Source: Gnetum montanum
Lineage: Eukaryota > Streptophyta > Gnetopsida > Gnetales > Gnetaceae
Length of the DNA stretch: 64,000 nt
Assembly (NCBI GenBank): GCA_015680685.1
Contig: MNCI01025274.1
Coordinates: 362,292 to 426,291, forward strand
Direction: 5' to 3'
How positions within the stretch are numbered: position 1 is the stretch's first letter; every line of letters starts with the position of its first letter. Under the pieces are notes generated by a model. That model had not been told where the DNA came from. It was given only the letters and a program-made list of their open reading frames with translations, and made no database searches. Shown here one piece after another: positions 47,780 through 59,992 of the stretch. Made by a program: the position numbers and the translations under genes.

Positions 47780-50370
47780 TAGGGAATTACTAGGAACAAC
47801 TCCTTCAAGTTGAAAAACTAGGTAGCAAATTGCTTGTGTTCAATATTGAACACCTTGAATGTGTTCTACAACTCCTAGTATTCATTCATCCTCTTGGCCA
47901 AGTTCTTGGCAGTTGATCTTTGATCAGTGAAATTCACCTTAAGAACCTCAAGTTTTTCATTTGGCACTATAGGCTTCTACTTGGTGTCCTTGTGGTGCTT
48001 AAACTCTACCTTGTACAGTATGTACGTGGCCATCTGACAATTAGCATAGCTAGATTTGCATATTGGAGATTCGCAAGCTCCATGTATTATGTTATTTCCT
48101 CAATCTGCAACTCTTTCTTGAAGATCTCTACTTTGTTGTAGGCATCTATCCCATCAATGATAGGTTGCCAAATCTCTCTTATTTGCTAGAGTTTCTGGCA
48201 AATCTCATTTACTTTTTCCTTCACCAATTGGATGTATTTTTCATTAACTTATTCTTGTAGAGTGACTTGATCTCTGTAGTGATTTTTGACTCTCTCAAAT
48301 TTTAGAGTCTCTAATTTCTAGGTGGCTACTTTGATTGTAGTCTTTTGACAAAGAGCATGAACCTCCTCCATGGAGATGCTTCTATTTTTTTCTACCAATC
48401 TCCTCAGCTTAGTGTTCACTCTAGCTAGTTGCTCCTATTGTTGATGGATGAAATCTACCATTTGGTATTTTTGCGCATTAACATCTCACAAGCAATGATT
48501 CTCCATAATTAATTGTACATTCTTCTAGTAGGTTTGATCCAAAGCCTTTTGAATTTTATGTTGAGTGACCTCTACCAAGGATTGATAGAATGCCACCATC
48601 TCCATCACACCCCTAACCTCATTTAATCTTGTGTGAAGCTTTTCAAGAGCTTCATTCTTTGTTAGTGCTAGGTTAGAAATGTAGGGTCAGCAATTTGGGC
48701 TCTTAGTTCAACAACCTCCATAGCCAAGCATTCATCTAGCTCTTTGGTTGTTTTGAGTTGCTCCTCAAAAATAATTTTTTGCCCTTTTCTTCTAGCAGCT
48801 CCGACTAGGTTGCAGTTATGTTGTCCAGAAAGTCAAAGACATCTAGAATTGGTTACCCCATTTGCACTAGTTGGTCCAACAATTGTTCATGTTGTGCTAT
48901 GCTCAACCTTCTACTTAGTATTCCTACAGAAATTTGTACATCTTTAAGTGTAGAGATTTTTGGTATAGATGCCATAGGTGCATTTAGAATTTTGGCAATT
49001 CTATTAACAACCACTTCTATTGCTATCTCTTGCCCCTAGTACTGCATCATCAAAACTATTGTCCGCTCACCCTCCTCCAAGCACATTGAAAAAGTAGCAG
49101 CATTCCTAGAGATTTTTGGAAATTTTTGTTGTTGCAAGATAGATACCATTAACTCTTGGGCACTAGGATTCGTTCTTACAAGAGACTACATTCTTTGGGC
49201 CAAAAAGATTGGTCCACCTCCCTCCATCTAGCTAACTATTCAAGCCACTTCATTAAGGTGACTCATTACTAGATGGTACATGGATGGATCACCCCCACTC
49301 ATTCCTACTTGTCACTCTTGCTCACTCAAGAGTCATTCTCAGAATTCACACAACTATTGAAAAGTTGTAGTGATATCAGGCACTATTTGTTGAGTGTGTG
49401 GTGGAGGTGGTGGTTGCTACTTCTCTTCTTGGATGACTTTTGTAGGAACTTTGTCCTTCATCATATCCATCTAATTAGTGGATGAAGCACATTAGACATC
49501 ATCATTTGTATAATGGATTATATGTTCCCTTCAATATAGTTTTTTGATGAGGCATGGAAAGGGGAGTGCCTTCCTTCCATGTTCATTCTCCTTGAAACAC
49601 TTTTCTATCTCAAGATAGATTAGTCATGGAAGGTTGATAGGGAATCTACCACATTGGCACATGCAGGGATAGAGGAGGCAGTGATCTTACTTAGCCTCAC
49701 TATTGGATTAAGTTGAAAGGTTGTAATCTTGTAGTAGATTCTCTCCATTAGTGTGAGCGGACCATACTCTTTATATTTGATGCCATAACACCATTGTATC
49801 TATTCTTTCTTGATGCTAGGGTCTACCCATATTGGAATTGCAGTGATATTCACTTGAGTTTCTAGAAACCCAAATTACGTGCACCAAGTATGAAACTAAA
49901 ATGTCTTTGATCTTGACTGTTGAACTAGCCTACTTGTTATTCTAAAATAAAAATGTCTCTTCCATGTACCACTCCCCACTAGAAGTGATGATGGATCACA
50001 TGGGAGAGGTATTCAGTTGATCTTCAACTTCTTGAGGTGCTTGCTCCAAGAAAAAATTAAAATTCAACTCTTAGAGTACTATTTTTTGAACCCATTTTGA
50101 TTTGATTTTCTTGAGGTAAGCTTCTATCAAGGTTACCTCAAGGTTTTCTTGTGGAGCTGGTACCTCATCTCGATGGGGTTATTTTATTGCTACTACTTAT
50201 TCTAGGATTGGATAGATAGATTCCACTTCAAGCTCCTCCCTAAGAGGTTCTATAGCATGGGTTTCTACTTGTTGTCCTTGGGCCTGTTCTTAGCCCCTTT
50301 CCATTTGTGATCATTTTTCTCATGGTTGTGATGGTCCTCCTTCCTGTGTGTGCTTTCCCTTTGGTGCCAT
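47780..50370 (-). pseudogene. element D 3' ORF (Athila extra gene), main part
   Basis: The minus frame begins with the ATG at 50370 (MAPKGKHTQEGG), directly after an acceptor-like GACCACAG. It runs leftward through SKWVQKIVL, LEQAPQEVEDQLN and SSGEWYMEETFLF into a long charged, probably coiled-coil region, is broken at 47779 by the Tat element and resumes at 29536. The combined length is about 970 codons. Element E carries a homologue. The position after integrase is that of the env-like gene of Athila, but I see no membrane segment or signal peptide, so the function is unknown. Stops are numerous. Confidence 0.65.
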
Positions 50371-52600
50371 CTGTGGTCACAACACAGCCAAGGATTAGTA
50401 TATATAATGTGTAACTTATAATGTTTGATATCTTGTCTCATTAGTTAGTTACACTTAGGCTAATTTTGGACCATTGTAGATTAGTTATTTTATTAATTTT
50501 TAAGTGTAAAGTTTTACTGGAGCTTTGGAAGGGTTTAACTTTTGTAATTTGATGTTTTCATTTGGTTTCTTTGTTAAACCTTTGTGGGAGTTAAAAAAAT
50601 TTAGAAAACATTAATGTAAAAAACTTTGATTTTGTGGCCCCCATGACTAAGAGCTTACCTTTGGTAGCTACAAGGTCAAAGAACGAAGTGATTTGAATAA
50701 ACGATTAGGAAGATATGACTTCTAGAAGGTTTCAAGCTTTGAAAACTACAAAAAATTCCTCTGGGGTTTGAAAGGAAATATAAAACATTCGAAGTGTGGA
50801 CGTGTATATATATACTATTTTTGTGTTACATTCATGGGGTCCTATATACAAGGTCTCATATACGTAGGGGGTATGTCGATAGGTACCTGTTTACGAAGGG
50901 TGTAAAAAACATTTTCCAACTTGAATTTCTCAAAAAATAGACAAATTTTTCTAATGAAAGTGGGATCAATGGAGTTCCAGAAAAGCCAATAATTTGATGG
51001 AATCATAAAAGAGGGTCATTTAAATCTTAAAAATTGAAAAATTGGGTGGAGAATGTGTTTATTGAAGAAATTTCCTTAAGGATCACATAGTTGGATGCAT
51101 CGAATGGGGCACACGAAGGATTGGATTATAGGAATGTCTAAGGATGAGATACTTAACTAACCCAGCCAAGAAATGCAAGTGGGTCCTCCCCATAGCAAGC
51201 ACATGTCCTTTTTGCCCTTGCATAACCTCAACCTAAGGAGTCCATGGGCCCCATATATGATTAATGGTTATGAAACTTAAGGACCAAACATGGAAGAATC
51301 TACCTAAGAATTCAGACATATCAAACTAAGACATCAAACAAGGACATGGACATCAGTAGAAAGGTGATTCATGGAGAGCATAGATGGATGAGAGAAAAAG
51401 TGGAATGGAGTTCTTAATTAAGGTTACATGAAGTCCCTCATGAATGTTGTGGTTAAATGACCTAATAAATTTCAGCTTTAGTCCAAATCAAAACCAACCA
51501 TGTTCAGTGACTTTGCATCACCACTCTAAGATCACTCCATTCCCTTGAGACACAAGAGTACTCCCATAGACCAATCACCATTCCTTATAGAGAAGAAAAG
51601 ACAAGTAGGAAGTGAGAAAGGGCCTTAGTTAGAGAGGACCTTCAAGCATGGATAACATGTCTTTCTAGTTCCATAACCAATCCTTGTAGCTCATTATTCT
51701 GTCTAAGGGATGTGCTTTGAATTTCCATAATCATTTTTTTCATTTTGTTTTCTTCTCTATTTATTATTACTATTATTTATCATTTTTTCCTTTTTTCCTT
51801 TTGTGGATAGGAACCACACCATGTAAAGATGTATTCAACTTCCTGTTATTGGTCAACATGGAATGGTAAGAAATTCATGAAAACACTCATGCACTCAAGT
51901 AAGTAGAAGAGTACAAAGAGTATTGAGTTCCATCGAAGTCACACCCTATTCAAACCCATGAATACTTTCCAAGTTCAAAAAATACCAAGGTCATAGATTC
52001 ATTAAAGTTTTACTTAATGAAAAGGGACCTCATACTTTTAAAACAAGAAAAACCATAGAGTTTGTGGATGGATGGATGTTGTGGACTCACTACCTATTCC
52101 ATGAAAAAGAAACCATGTCTTAGTTATTGGTACCAAAATTCAAAAATAGAAATTAGACATTAGCAATAAAAAACACCAAGTACAAACCACCATTAACAAC
52201 AACTATAGCACCACTATTTTGTTGGCACAAAGCATTTTATTACCAGAAATTTACAAAATCATACCCAAAACAAAGAAAATTATACAAGAAAGTGTAAAAT
52301 ATTCAAAAAAAAATCAAACATACCAACAATGGTGTAAAACAAAAAAACGTGTAAAATAGGAAAAAGTATAAAACAAAAAGGAGTAAAATAAACAAAGTCT
52401 AAGCCAAAAATGTGTAAATAAAAAAAATAGAAAAACTAATGAGCAACGTAAATGGATAGCATAGATGACCATATTCCCCAAAACTAAGTTGGAAGGAGGA
52501 GATCCAACAAATTGAGCGAGGTTGTTCATCCAATGAGGTGTTGCTTCCACTAGCTTACTTAAGCTCATAGAAAGGTTTGACTTATTGTGTTTTGACTAGC
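50371..52600 (-). other. element D spacer between integrase and 3' ORF
   Basis: No coding frame is supported. GTAAAACAAAAA and TGTGTAAAA words cluster at 52260-52440, as in B (19590-19680). The block 51640-51840 matches B and A. Confidence 0.6.
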
Positions 52601-53705
52601 TACTTTTTGTTTGGGCTTTTAAGGTTGTAGATTAACATGACCCCAGAAGGAAAAGTTTCATTAATTATATAAGGCCAATCCTAAAATATTTGAAATTTTG
52701 TTCACTGTGGAACATATATGGGGTTTCATTAGAGGACCTTATCTATAGGTTGAAATTTGACTTTCCTTATTCTTAGGTCATGTCGTTGCTGCTTGAATGC
52801 CTTGTGCACTTCATTCAAGGATAGGGACACTAAACAATTTTCATCTAGCATATTAAGGTTGATCAATCATTCTCTTTGTGTTAGAATCAAGTCAAGATCT
52901 AGGTCACAAGCTATTGAAAGTGTATAGAGCTCAAATTAAATAAGAAGTGTTGGTAGTTTCCTATACACTAGCTCATAGGAAGGATAGCTTATAGGGAGTT
53001 TCCATGTTGAGCAGTAGGCCCAGATGGCATCATTGAGTTTTATGCTCCAGTTTCTCTTATATTTGCTAATAATTCCTGTTAAGATCTTTTCAATCTCCCT
53101 ATTAGTAACCTTTTCTTGACCATTGGCTTTGGGGTGGTAGGGTGTTGCTAATTTATGTTCAACCCCTAAGCATTGCATGAGCTTGTGAAAAGTGGTGCTT
53201 GTAAAATAGGTTCCATGTTAGACATAAGTGCACATGGCAACCCAACCCTATTTACAATTTGTTGTTGAAAAAATTGAGTAGCAATGGATGATGTATAATT
53301 GATGATGACTGTTGCCTCTACCCATTTGGTACAATAGTCAGTGGTGACAATAATGTATGCCTTTTTAATCAACATGGGTGTGATAAAACCCATGAAGTCT
53401 ATGCCCCATATGTTAAAGGGTTGTAGTGGTTGGATCCACTCTTGAGGTCCCTCCATTCATGTGCTCATCCCACCATCTTGTTGACAGCATTCACAAGACC
53501 AGACAAATTAGTGGAAATCCCTAAAGATTGTTGGCCAATAGTACCTTGCCATCAAGATTTTAATATCTGTGCATGTCCTTACATAGTGGCCTTCAAAAGG
53601 ACCCTTGTGAGCATCTTGGAGAACATGTAGTTGATCAGTGTTAGGGACACACCAATGAACCAGGCCATTAGCACACATCTTGTAAAGGTGTCTGTTGATT
53701 TCCAT
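52600..53705 (-). pseudogene. pol INT (pseudogene): element D integrase
   Basis: On the minus strand the zinc-binding part reads AHKGPFEGHY and, after a stop, CECCQQDGG. The core begins WIQPLQPFNIWGIDFMGFITP with the first catalytic Asp present. The second Asp is lost in a degraded SNMEPIL segment, where SDNG is usual. Then TPYHPKANGQEKVTNREIEKIL keeps the Glu region. The C-terminal end fades near 52600. WGIDFMG and the NREIEKIL region are typical of Athila integrase. Confidence 0.88.
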
Positions 53706-54188
53706 GAAGTGCTTGGCTTGATGAAGAAACTATTATTTCTTCCTATGATCTAGATCTTGTGGCATCTCCTGAGTGAGAAGATAAGTGGGGATTCCATCAT
53801 ACCATTTTATGTTTGCAAGCACTTGGTCATTAATTGCTCTAGCGAAGAGGAGTTCATTAGGAAATTGATCAGAGAGTGGGATCTCCTACTCTTTGTTATT
53901 CCATCTTAACTGAGAGAGATGATTGGCAACCATGTTCTTAGTTCCCTTTTGATCTACCATCGTAAGATCAAATTTTTACAAGATCACTAGCCACCGTATG
54001 ATGCAAGGGCTCACTATTGGCTTGTTCATTAGGAAGAAAATGACACTATGGTTAGTGTGCACAAACACTTTGTAGCCAAGCACATAGTGCCTAAACTTTT
54101 TCGAAGCATACACCATTGCCATCAGTTCTTTCTTCATTGTGGTGTAATTGAGCTATGCACCCACAATGATTTGGCTTGTGAAATGGAT
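53706..54188 (-). pseudogene. pol RH (pseudogene): element D RNase H end and connection domain
   Basis: The minus strand holds the end of RNase H (AMVYASKKFRHYVLGYKV, FTDH-like region) and the HLSQLRWN and PLSDQFPNELLFA connection segments that precede Athila integrase. It abuts the N at 54189. Confidence 0.8.
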
Positions 54189-54189
54189 N

Positions 54190-54891
54190 GATGTGTGAAG
54201 ACAACCATGTGGCTTAATTGGCAAAAGAGCCATCTAATGGTCCAAGAGGACATAGTCTTGGGGCACAAAATATCATAAAGTATGGATTGAGATAGATCCT
54301 AAAAAGATAAGGATCATCCAAGGAATAACCCATCAGCTGAAAATAGTCAAAGATGTCTAGTCATTCCTTGAACACACTAGTTACTATAGATAATTCATAG
54401 AGAATTTCTCTAAAATTACAAAAATAGTCAAAGATAATTACTAATTGTAATTCATAAAGAAATATGCTTCACTTGTTTGGACCAAGGAATGGGAAAATGC
54501 ATTACAACAACTAAAGGAGAAACTTGTAGAAACTCCCAGGCTATGAGCACCAAACTACTCTAGAACATTTTATATCATGAAATATGCATCAAATTATGCC
54601 TTGGAAGTCATGCTAATGTAGTTGGATAATTAGAAACATTCATATTACATCCATTTCACAAGCCAAATCATTGTGGGTGCATAGCTCAATTACACCACAA
54701 TGAAGAAAGAACTGATGGCAATGGTGTATGCTTCGAAAAAGTTTAGGCACTATGTGCTTGGCTACAAAGTGTTTGTGCACACTAACCATAGTGTCATTTT
54801 CTTCCTAATGAACAAGCCAATAGTGAGCCCTTGCATCATACGGTGGCTAGTGATCTTGTAAAAATTTGATCTTACGATGGTAGATCAAAAN
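54190..54891 (+). other. misoriented contig carrying RT thumb and RNase H of element D
   Basis: Between single Ns at 54189 and 54892 the coding strand is plus (WLNWQKSHLMVQEDIVLGHK, then RNase H), although everything on either side is coded on minus. Its last 243 bases (about 54649-54891) are the exact reverse complement of about 53945-54187. Turning it round restores the order RT, RNase H, integrase. Confidence 0.9.
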
Positions 54892-54892
54892 T

Positions 54893-56000
54893 ATCATTGT
54901 GGTTACTTCCTTGGCTGCATGGCTAGATCAATATAGATACAATGCTAGCATATTCATGGATCAATCCCAATGAGTTTAGAATATGACCAAGCAAAGATTG
55001 TTGGTCATTTGTTAACCACTTTTAATAGTTTCTCTTTTTGTTCAAGAGCAAGTTTAACATTGATTATAACTAGCTTTCCATTTTTTAGAAATGCATATTC
55101 TAGGCCAGCAGTTAGAGTTTTAATCAACATTGCTCTTGAACAATAGCTAGTTATAATCATTTTCAACTCTTCACAATAGCTATAATCATTTTCATCATCA
55201 AAGAGTTGGCTATGAACTTTCTCTAATTCATCCATGCCTATGACATAGGTGCATGTGAGGCTCTTAGTTGATTCCATGCAAATTGTGCTAATCTTAGAAT
55301 CAGATGTCACCCACTAGATGCTCTCTTGTTTTGTGATTGTTGCATATAGGCACCTTTGAATATCTACCTCATTTGCACACTGCCTACATGTAGAAATGGA
55401 TGCTCTTTTCACAAACCAAAGTTTTTACATGTGGTTGCACCCTATCAATGTATGTGATGCATGGAACTCATTTCTTCTTGATCTTTCCAAATGCATTTTC
55501 CATGGAAAATTTTAGGGAAAGATCTTGGGTTCCCATTCTTGCATTAGCAATACTTAGCCATGCCCTTTCCATAATGATTGGAAAATCCCCCTTGTAGTTC
55601 TCAACTTTGATTATAAGGAAATCTTTAGGATAGGACCACCCACAGATAGTGGTTACAATATCTTCTACCATTCCTAATGGAATAGTGATGGACTATTCTA
55701 CCAATTCTAATATTATATTGGTCTTCTTCGGAGCTAGTAGGTTTTAGGTAGTATATATCTCATTGGAAATTAGATTAACATTGAAACCTAAATCTAGAAG
55801 AGCTTTACATGGTTCATTTCTAGCAATCTATAGATAGATAAGAGGACTTCTTAGATTGGCTAATTTCCTAGAAAGGTTGCCAACCTAGATCTAGTTAGAT
55901 ATGACATGAGTTAATATAATAGTGTATACCTTGGGAGACATTTGGTTTGAAGGGCTCTTAATTTGATGATTTGTAGAGGATGAGAAAGGAGCAGGCTAAC
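54893..56000 (-). pseudogene. pro-pol (pseudogene): element D protease, post-protease domain and RT start
   Basis: Protease: VEDIVTTICGWSYPKDFLII and DFPIIMERAWLS at 55468-55671, matching B. The active-site segment near 55790 is damaged. The post-protease domain is open at 55005-55310. The RT N-terminal segment FAWSYSKLIGIDP lies at about 54990-54930. The RT palm with its YxDD motif is missing, evidently lost in the gap at 54892. Confidence 0.8.
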
Positions 56001-58340
56001 TAGCTGCATGAGTTTGTGATGGCTTAGGAGGACTATTAGGTTGAAAGAATGGTCATCTATGAGATGTAGGTTCTAAACCACTTGATTGATTAACTAGTTG
56101 TGGATTAATGATCCTTGTAGCATTACGTTGTTGTGGCTAAGCTAAAAGCTTACCCTGCATGGATGGATTAAGTGGTAGCTATGTTGAGGATAGAGGAATA
56201 GATGCAAACACATGAGAAGGGTATGGATATAATATGGGATCCCCCTAGGAGTTGGAGAATGAATTTGGTGATATTTAGGAGGATGGTAGTGATGCTGGAA
56301 AGGAGAAACATGACTAGAAGAGTCACATGGAGACAAGGATTGTTGAACATAGTACCCATGTAGATCTAGCTACCTATAAGGATACTATTATAGTGGCAGT
56401 GGCATACCCCATAACTATGGTTGCTGCCATTGCTAATACTACTCATATAATTGTGGTGAAGTTCTACTTGGATAATAAGGTTGTTGCTAGTGGAACTACC
56501 TGGGATTTACTTAACGATAAGATCTTTTGGGTGTTTTCCTTTTTAATAGTTATGGATTTAGAACATATACCCAAGATTTTTGTAAATGTGACACAATAGG
56601 GAAACATCCCTTAGGATGTTCATAATGGTAGATCACACCCATCATCATCATCTAATTTAGTTTCCACAACTTTTTCTACTATAGTAGCTTTTCCCTTACC
56701 ACTTTGGTAGGTACATTCAGCTTCTTTTTGCCTCATGCAGTCATGATCACTACTCTACTCTCTTGACTCTTCTGTGATTTTTAGAGTAGTTTGGAATTTT
56801 TCATCTAAAAAATTTTAAATTATATCTAACTTGGCTAAAATTTTAGACATAGATTTTTGGATGGTCAAGGTCTTTTGTTGCACCACCTCATCAAGAGGTG
56901 ACACCTCCTCACTATTACAAAAGTATACCTTCTTCTTTTTGATGGAAGGGTCCTTGTTATATTTTTTTGCACTTTCTTATTTTCTCTACTCTCCTTCTTC
57001 TTTTGCTACCTACTCAATAAGCCTTTGTATTTGATGGGCTCTTAATTTCAACAATCTTCCTTGGGCATAGACCCCAAGGATGCTTTGTATTTCTAAGCAA
57101 AGCCCATCTATGATGTGGTGAAGTTGTTCTTGCTAAGAGTAACCATGGATAGGGCATTGGTGTAATAATGAATAATATCTTCTCATGGTAGTATCTAAGG
57201 GTTCATGTGTTTCTTTTTTCCATCCTTGGATCTACCTTTGTAGGTTTGACACTGTAGAGTACATTTCATATTTGTCATTAAATAGTTTTAGCATTGTACT
57301 CTATTAATGGATTAACTTTGGTTCTAGAGACTGGTACCAAATTTTTTCTTTTTTGATGAGTGTTCTATAAATAGCTTGAGCTTTTGCTAATAGTTTTTAA
57401 TATTTTGTAAGGCATAGGAATCATGAAAGGCTTGTAGATGTGTTTGAGGATCTAAGTTATATCCCCCCTAAAATCTAGGGATATTGTTCATGTCTAGCCA
57501 CTTAATTCGACTATCTTTCACATTCCTGGTAGGAATTATAACAAGATTTATGATGCTGATCATATTTTGAGTGGCCAAAAAAGAGTCATCATCATGATCT
57601 TGATCATGCCTATGATGTCCTCTGCCATCCCTTCATTCATGGTGATCTTTGTGATTATCATTGTTATCCCACTGCTTGCAATTCTTTTTAGATTCTGAGG
57701 AGGAAGTTGATTTAGATGAAGAGGGTGAAGAGGGAGGAGGACTGTCATCATTGTGATTTCTATCACTTCCTCTCCATTGGTCATGGCCATGATCCTTAGA
57801 TATATTATCATTATGCTTTTCTGAGTTCCCACTTTAGCTCCCTTTCATAGAGGTCCCATGACCATGGGACTCATTGTTACTAGAACCTAGATTATTGATC
57901 ATTAATTTAGGATTTGGGTTTAGCTCTCCTTTACTAGAGTTAAGAGGTGGAGAGTCTACATGATGAGAACCCTTAGAAAGAGGTTTATCATTATCCTTTT
58001 GATTTAGTAGGAATAAGGGGTTAGTGAACCATTTCCCCTTCATGGCTTCATGGTGCTTTTCCTGTTGCTGATTTCATTTGTGTTGTGTCTCAGTGGGATA
58101 GTAGTCTTGGAAGTCATGATCTTTCATAACATACTCTCCATGAAGCTCCTTGATGTCCAACCTTATAAGAGTTTGGAGTAGCATTTTGAGAATAGATTAG
58201 TCAAGTGGTAATACAATGTTCCCCTCTATGTCTTACCACCACATTTGTTCATCTTGATGGAGCATAGAAATGAAATTGGATACAAACTCATTAGGACGAG
58301 TGTACACCACTTTGCATTCTTGTGGTATTGTTGACTTATA
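56001..58340 (-). pseudogene. gag (pseudogene): element D gag
   Basis: The frame starts near 58335 (IPQECKVVYTRPNEF, ATG apparently lost) and continues with a His/Asp-rich linker at 57560-57830, the domain with GGYNLDPQTHLQAFHDSY, a coiled segment and a zinc-knuckle-like YHYEHPKGCF at about 56600-56640, then a Pro/Tyr-rich tail. It parallels gag of B throughout. Stops and shifts are frequent. Confidence 0.78.
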
Positions 58341-58510
58341 ATTGTCTCACTTGTGAGAAGAAGAAGAAATTTTTGTTAGAAATAATTTCTCAGTGTGCTT
58401 GTAGTATAAGTTTGATTAATTGTTATGATTTAAATTTGTTGGATTTGTTTCAATGATGTTGAGTAATTTTCACTAGTCCTAGATTAATAGCACATGGTAT
58501 TGGCAAAAAA

Positions 58511-58528
58511 TCCCTAGTAACAGTGCCA
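58511..58528 (-). promoter_or_regulatory. element D primer-binding site, tRNA-Asp type
   Basis: The minus strand reads TGGCACTGTTACTAGGGA directly inside the 5' LTR, a decayed form of the Athila tRNA-Asp site. Confidence 0.8.
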
Positions 58529-58529
58529 A

Positions 58530-59417
58530 TGATAAGTAGCGAGAAACCCTTATGACCAACCATATGAGTCACTAAGGTGTTTGTGCATGATCTAGTCAAA
58601 TCATGTGGATTCCTTGTGTTCTTGTACACAAGAGTCAATCTAGAAGGTGAAGCTAATCATGGAATGATCGTTCTCTTCCCAACTACATTTATGAGGCTCA
58701 ATTGCATGATTAAGTGTAATTGAGACACATGATTTTTATTATTTTATATTTTGTTCACATAAGGTTGGTAATAGATTGAGAATAGATTAATTAACTAAAT
58801 TCAACTAATTTAATTATTTAATTAATAACCAACTATCCTAACATAAGCATATGGTCCCACTTTCCATACACATCCTGAACATGTACAACACTGTTGGGTA
58901 ACCAAGCATTAAACACTACTAGGATTACCAAGTGTTATTCGTATGCTCAAAGTGGTTGTACTTATGTATGCTAGTCTATTTAGCTTATTAATTACTTAAA
59001 AGTATTAATCATTTTACCTTAATTAATTGTGTAATTAATGAAAATAATAAATTCATAAATAAATCATTAAGCTAGTCAATGTGCTTCAAGGTTTATCAAT
59101 AAGCTCATCTTTATTACTACACACATTGTGGTGCTTAGGTACAATAGTTCTTGAATAAAGATCTGTACACTCCTTGACTCCTATTGTAGCCACTTAGAAA
59201 ATTATTCTCTCTCTTACAAAAGCAAACTACAAGAATTATGCTAGTAACTAAAAATCTTACTTCCACAACATCGCTAGGATGTTGTATTCATAGACTTACT
59301 AGGGTGCCACGTCGATAGGTACATGTCAATGTGGAAAACCTTATGTCAATAGGATCCCATTGATGGGGTCGTGTCGACAGCATCCTGTCGACACACCCAA
59401 CTAAAGATACTTCAACA
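58530..59417 (-). repeat. element D 5' LTR
   Basis: The 888-bp partner of 28184-29074. It ends TTCAACA, followed by the CTAGG target duplication. Confidence 0.92.
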
Positions 59418-59422
59418 CTAGG

Positions 59423-59992
59423 TATGGGATGAAGAATATTAGAGAGTATATAATAGGCACATAAGATGGTGGCTAGGCCTTTAAGAAGCTAAGAATTGAT
59501 GAGAGTAGATTCTCAAGGGCTTATGATCTAGAGCAAGAGAGCTTAAGGTTTGGGAGCTGTTAAGCTAGCAAAAAAGTTAGGTAAGTATAAGTTATTTTTA
59601 TGTTTTTATTTTATTTTTTGTTTTTCCAATATTTATATAGTATAATTTTAGTTGTATAGTTATGTATTTTTATTTATATGGTTATGTTAATCAATTACTT
59701 TAGAGGCTCATAAACAAGCTCAAATGGAAGCTTTAACTAAGGTAAAGGATAAAAGAAAGGTAAGAGTAGACAAAAAGGCCAAAGAACTATTAGAGAAGAA
59801 GAAAGAAGTTATTGTGAAAGCTTCTACGAGGGTTGAAGAGAAGGAGATAGCTTGGAGATTGATAGATGAGTAGGCCAATGTGGAGTTGGACCATGATGAA
59901 GATAAGTATTCAAGGGCCAACACATAGAGTGTGTAGCAAAAAATAATCCTATTAATGAATTATTTGCAATTTCATAACTTACTGAAGCCTAT
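59423..59992 (+). pseudogene. copy-2 gene, part right of element D
   Basis: Joined across the CTAGG duplication, the reading frame left of D continues here without a break (GNA-R-YGMKNIREYIIG) to a donor TTAG/GTAAGT at 59580/59581. A second exon from about 59704 is Lys/Glu-rich (KAKELLEKKKEVIVKA) and runs to 59992, where LTR E begins. Stops are present. Function unknown. Confidence 0.6.

Larger units (their letters stand above)
28184..59417 (-). mobile_element. Athila-lineage element D, about 13 kb without its nested insertion
   Basis: LTRs at 28184-29074 and 58530-59417 are flanked by CTAGG duplications (28179-28183 and 59418-59422). The minus-strand order is PBS, gag, protease, post-protease domain, RT, RNase H, integrase, then a long 3' ORF. 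The tRNA-Asp-type PBS, the integrase signatures (WGIDFMG, TPYHPKANGQ) and the RT-thumb motif (VQEDIVLGHKIS) place it in Athila. The 18.2-kb Tat element interrupts the 3' ORF at 29541/47775. Part of RT is lost in an assembly gap. Confidence 0.9.

Noticed and set aside
53945-54891. Large inverted repeat as a transposon terminus or hairpin
   Set aside because: It is exact, bounded by Ns and reverses coding direction in the middle of one gene; best read as misassembly.
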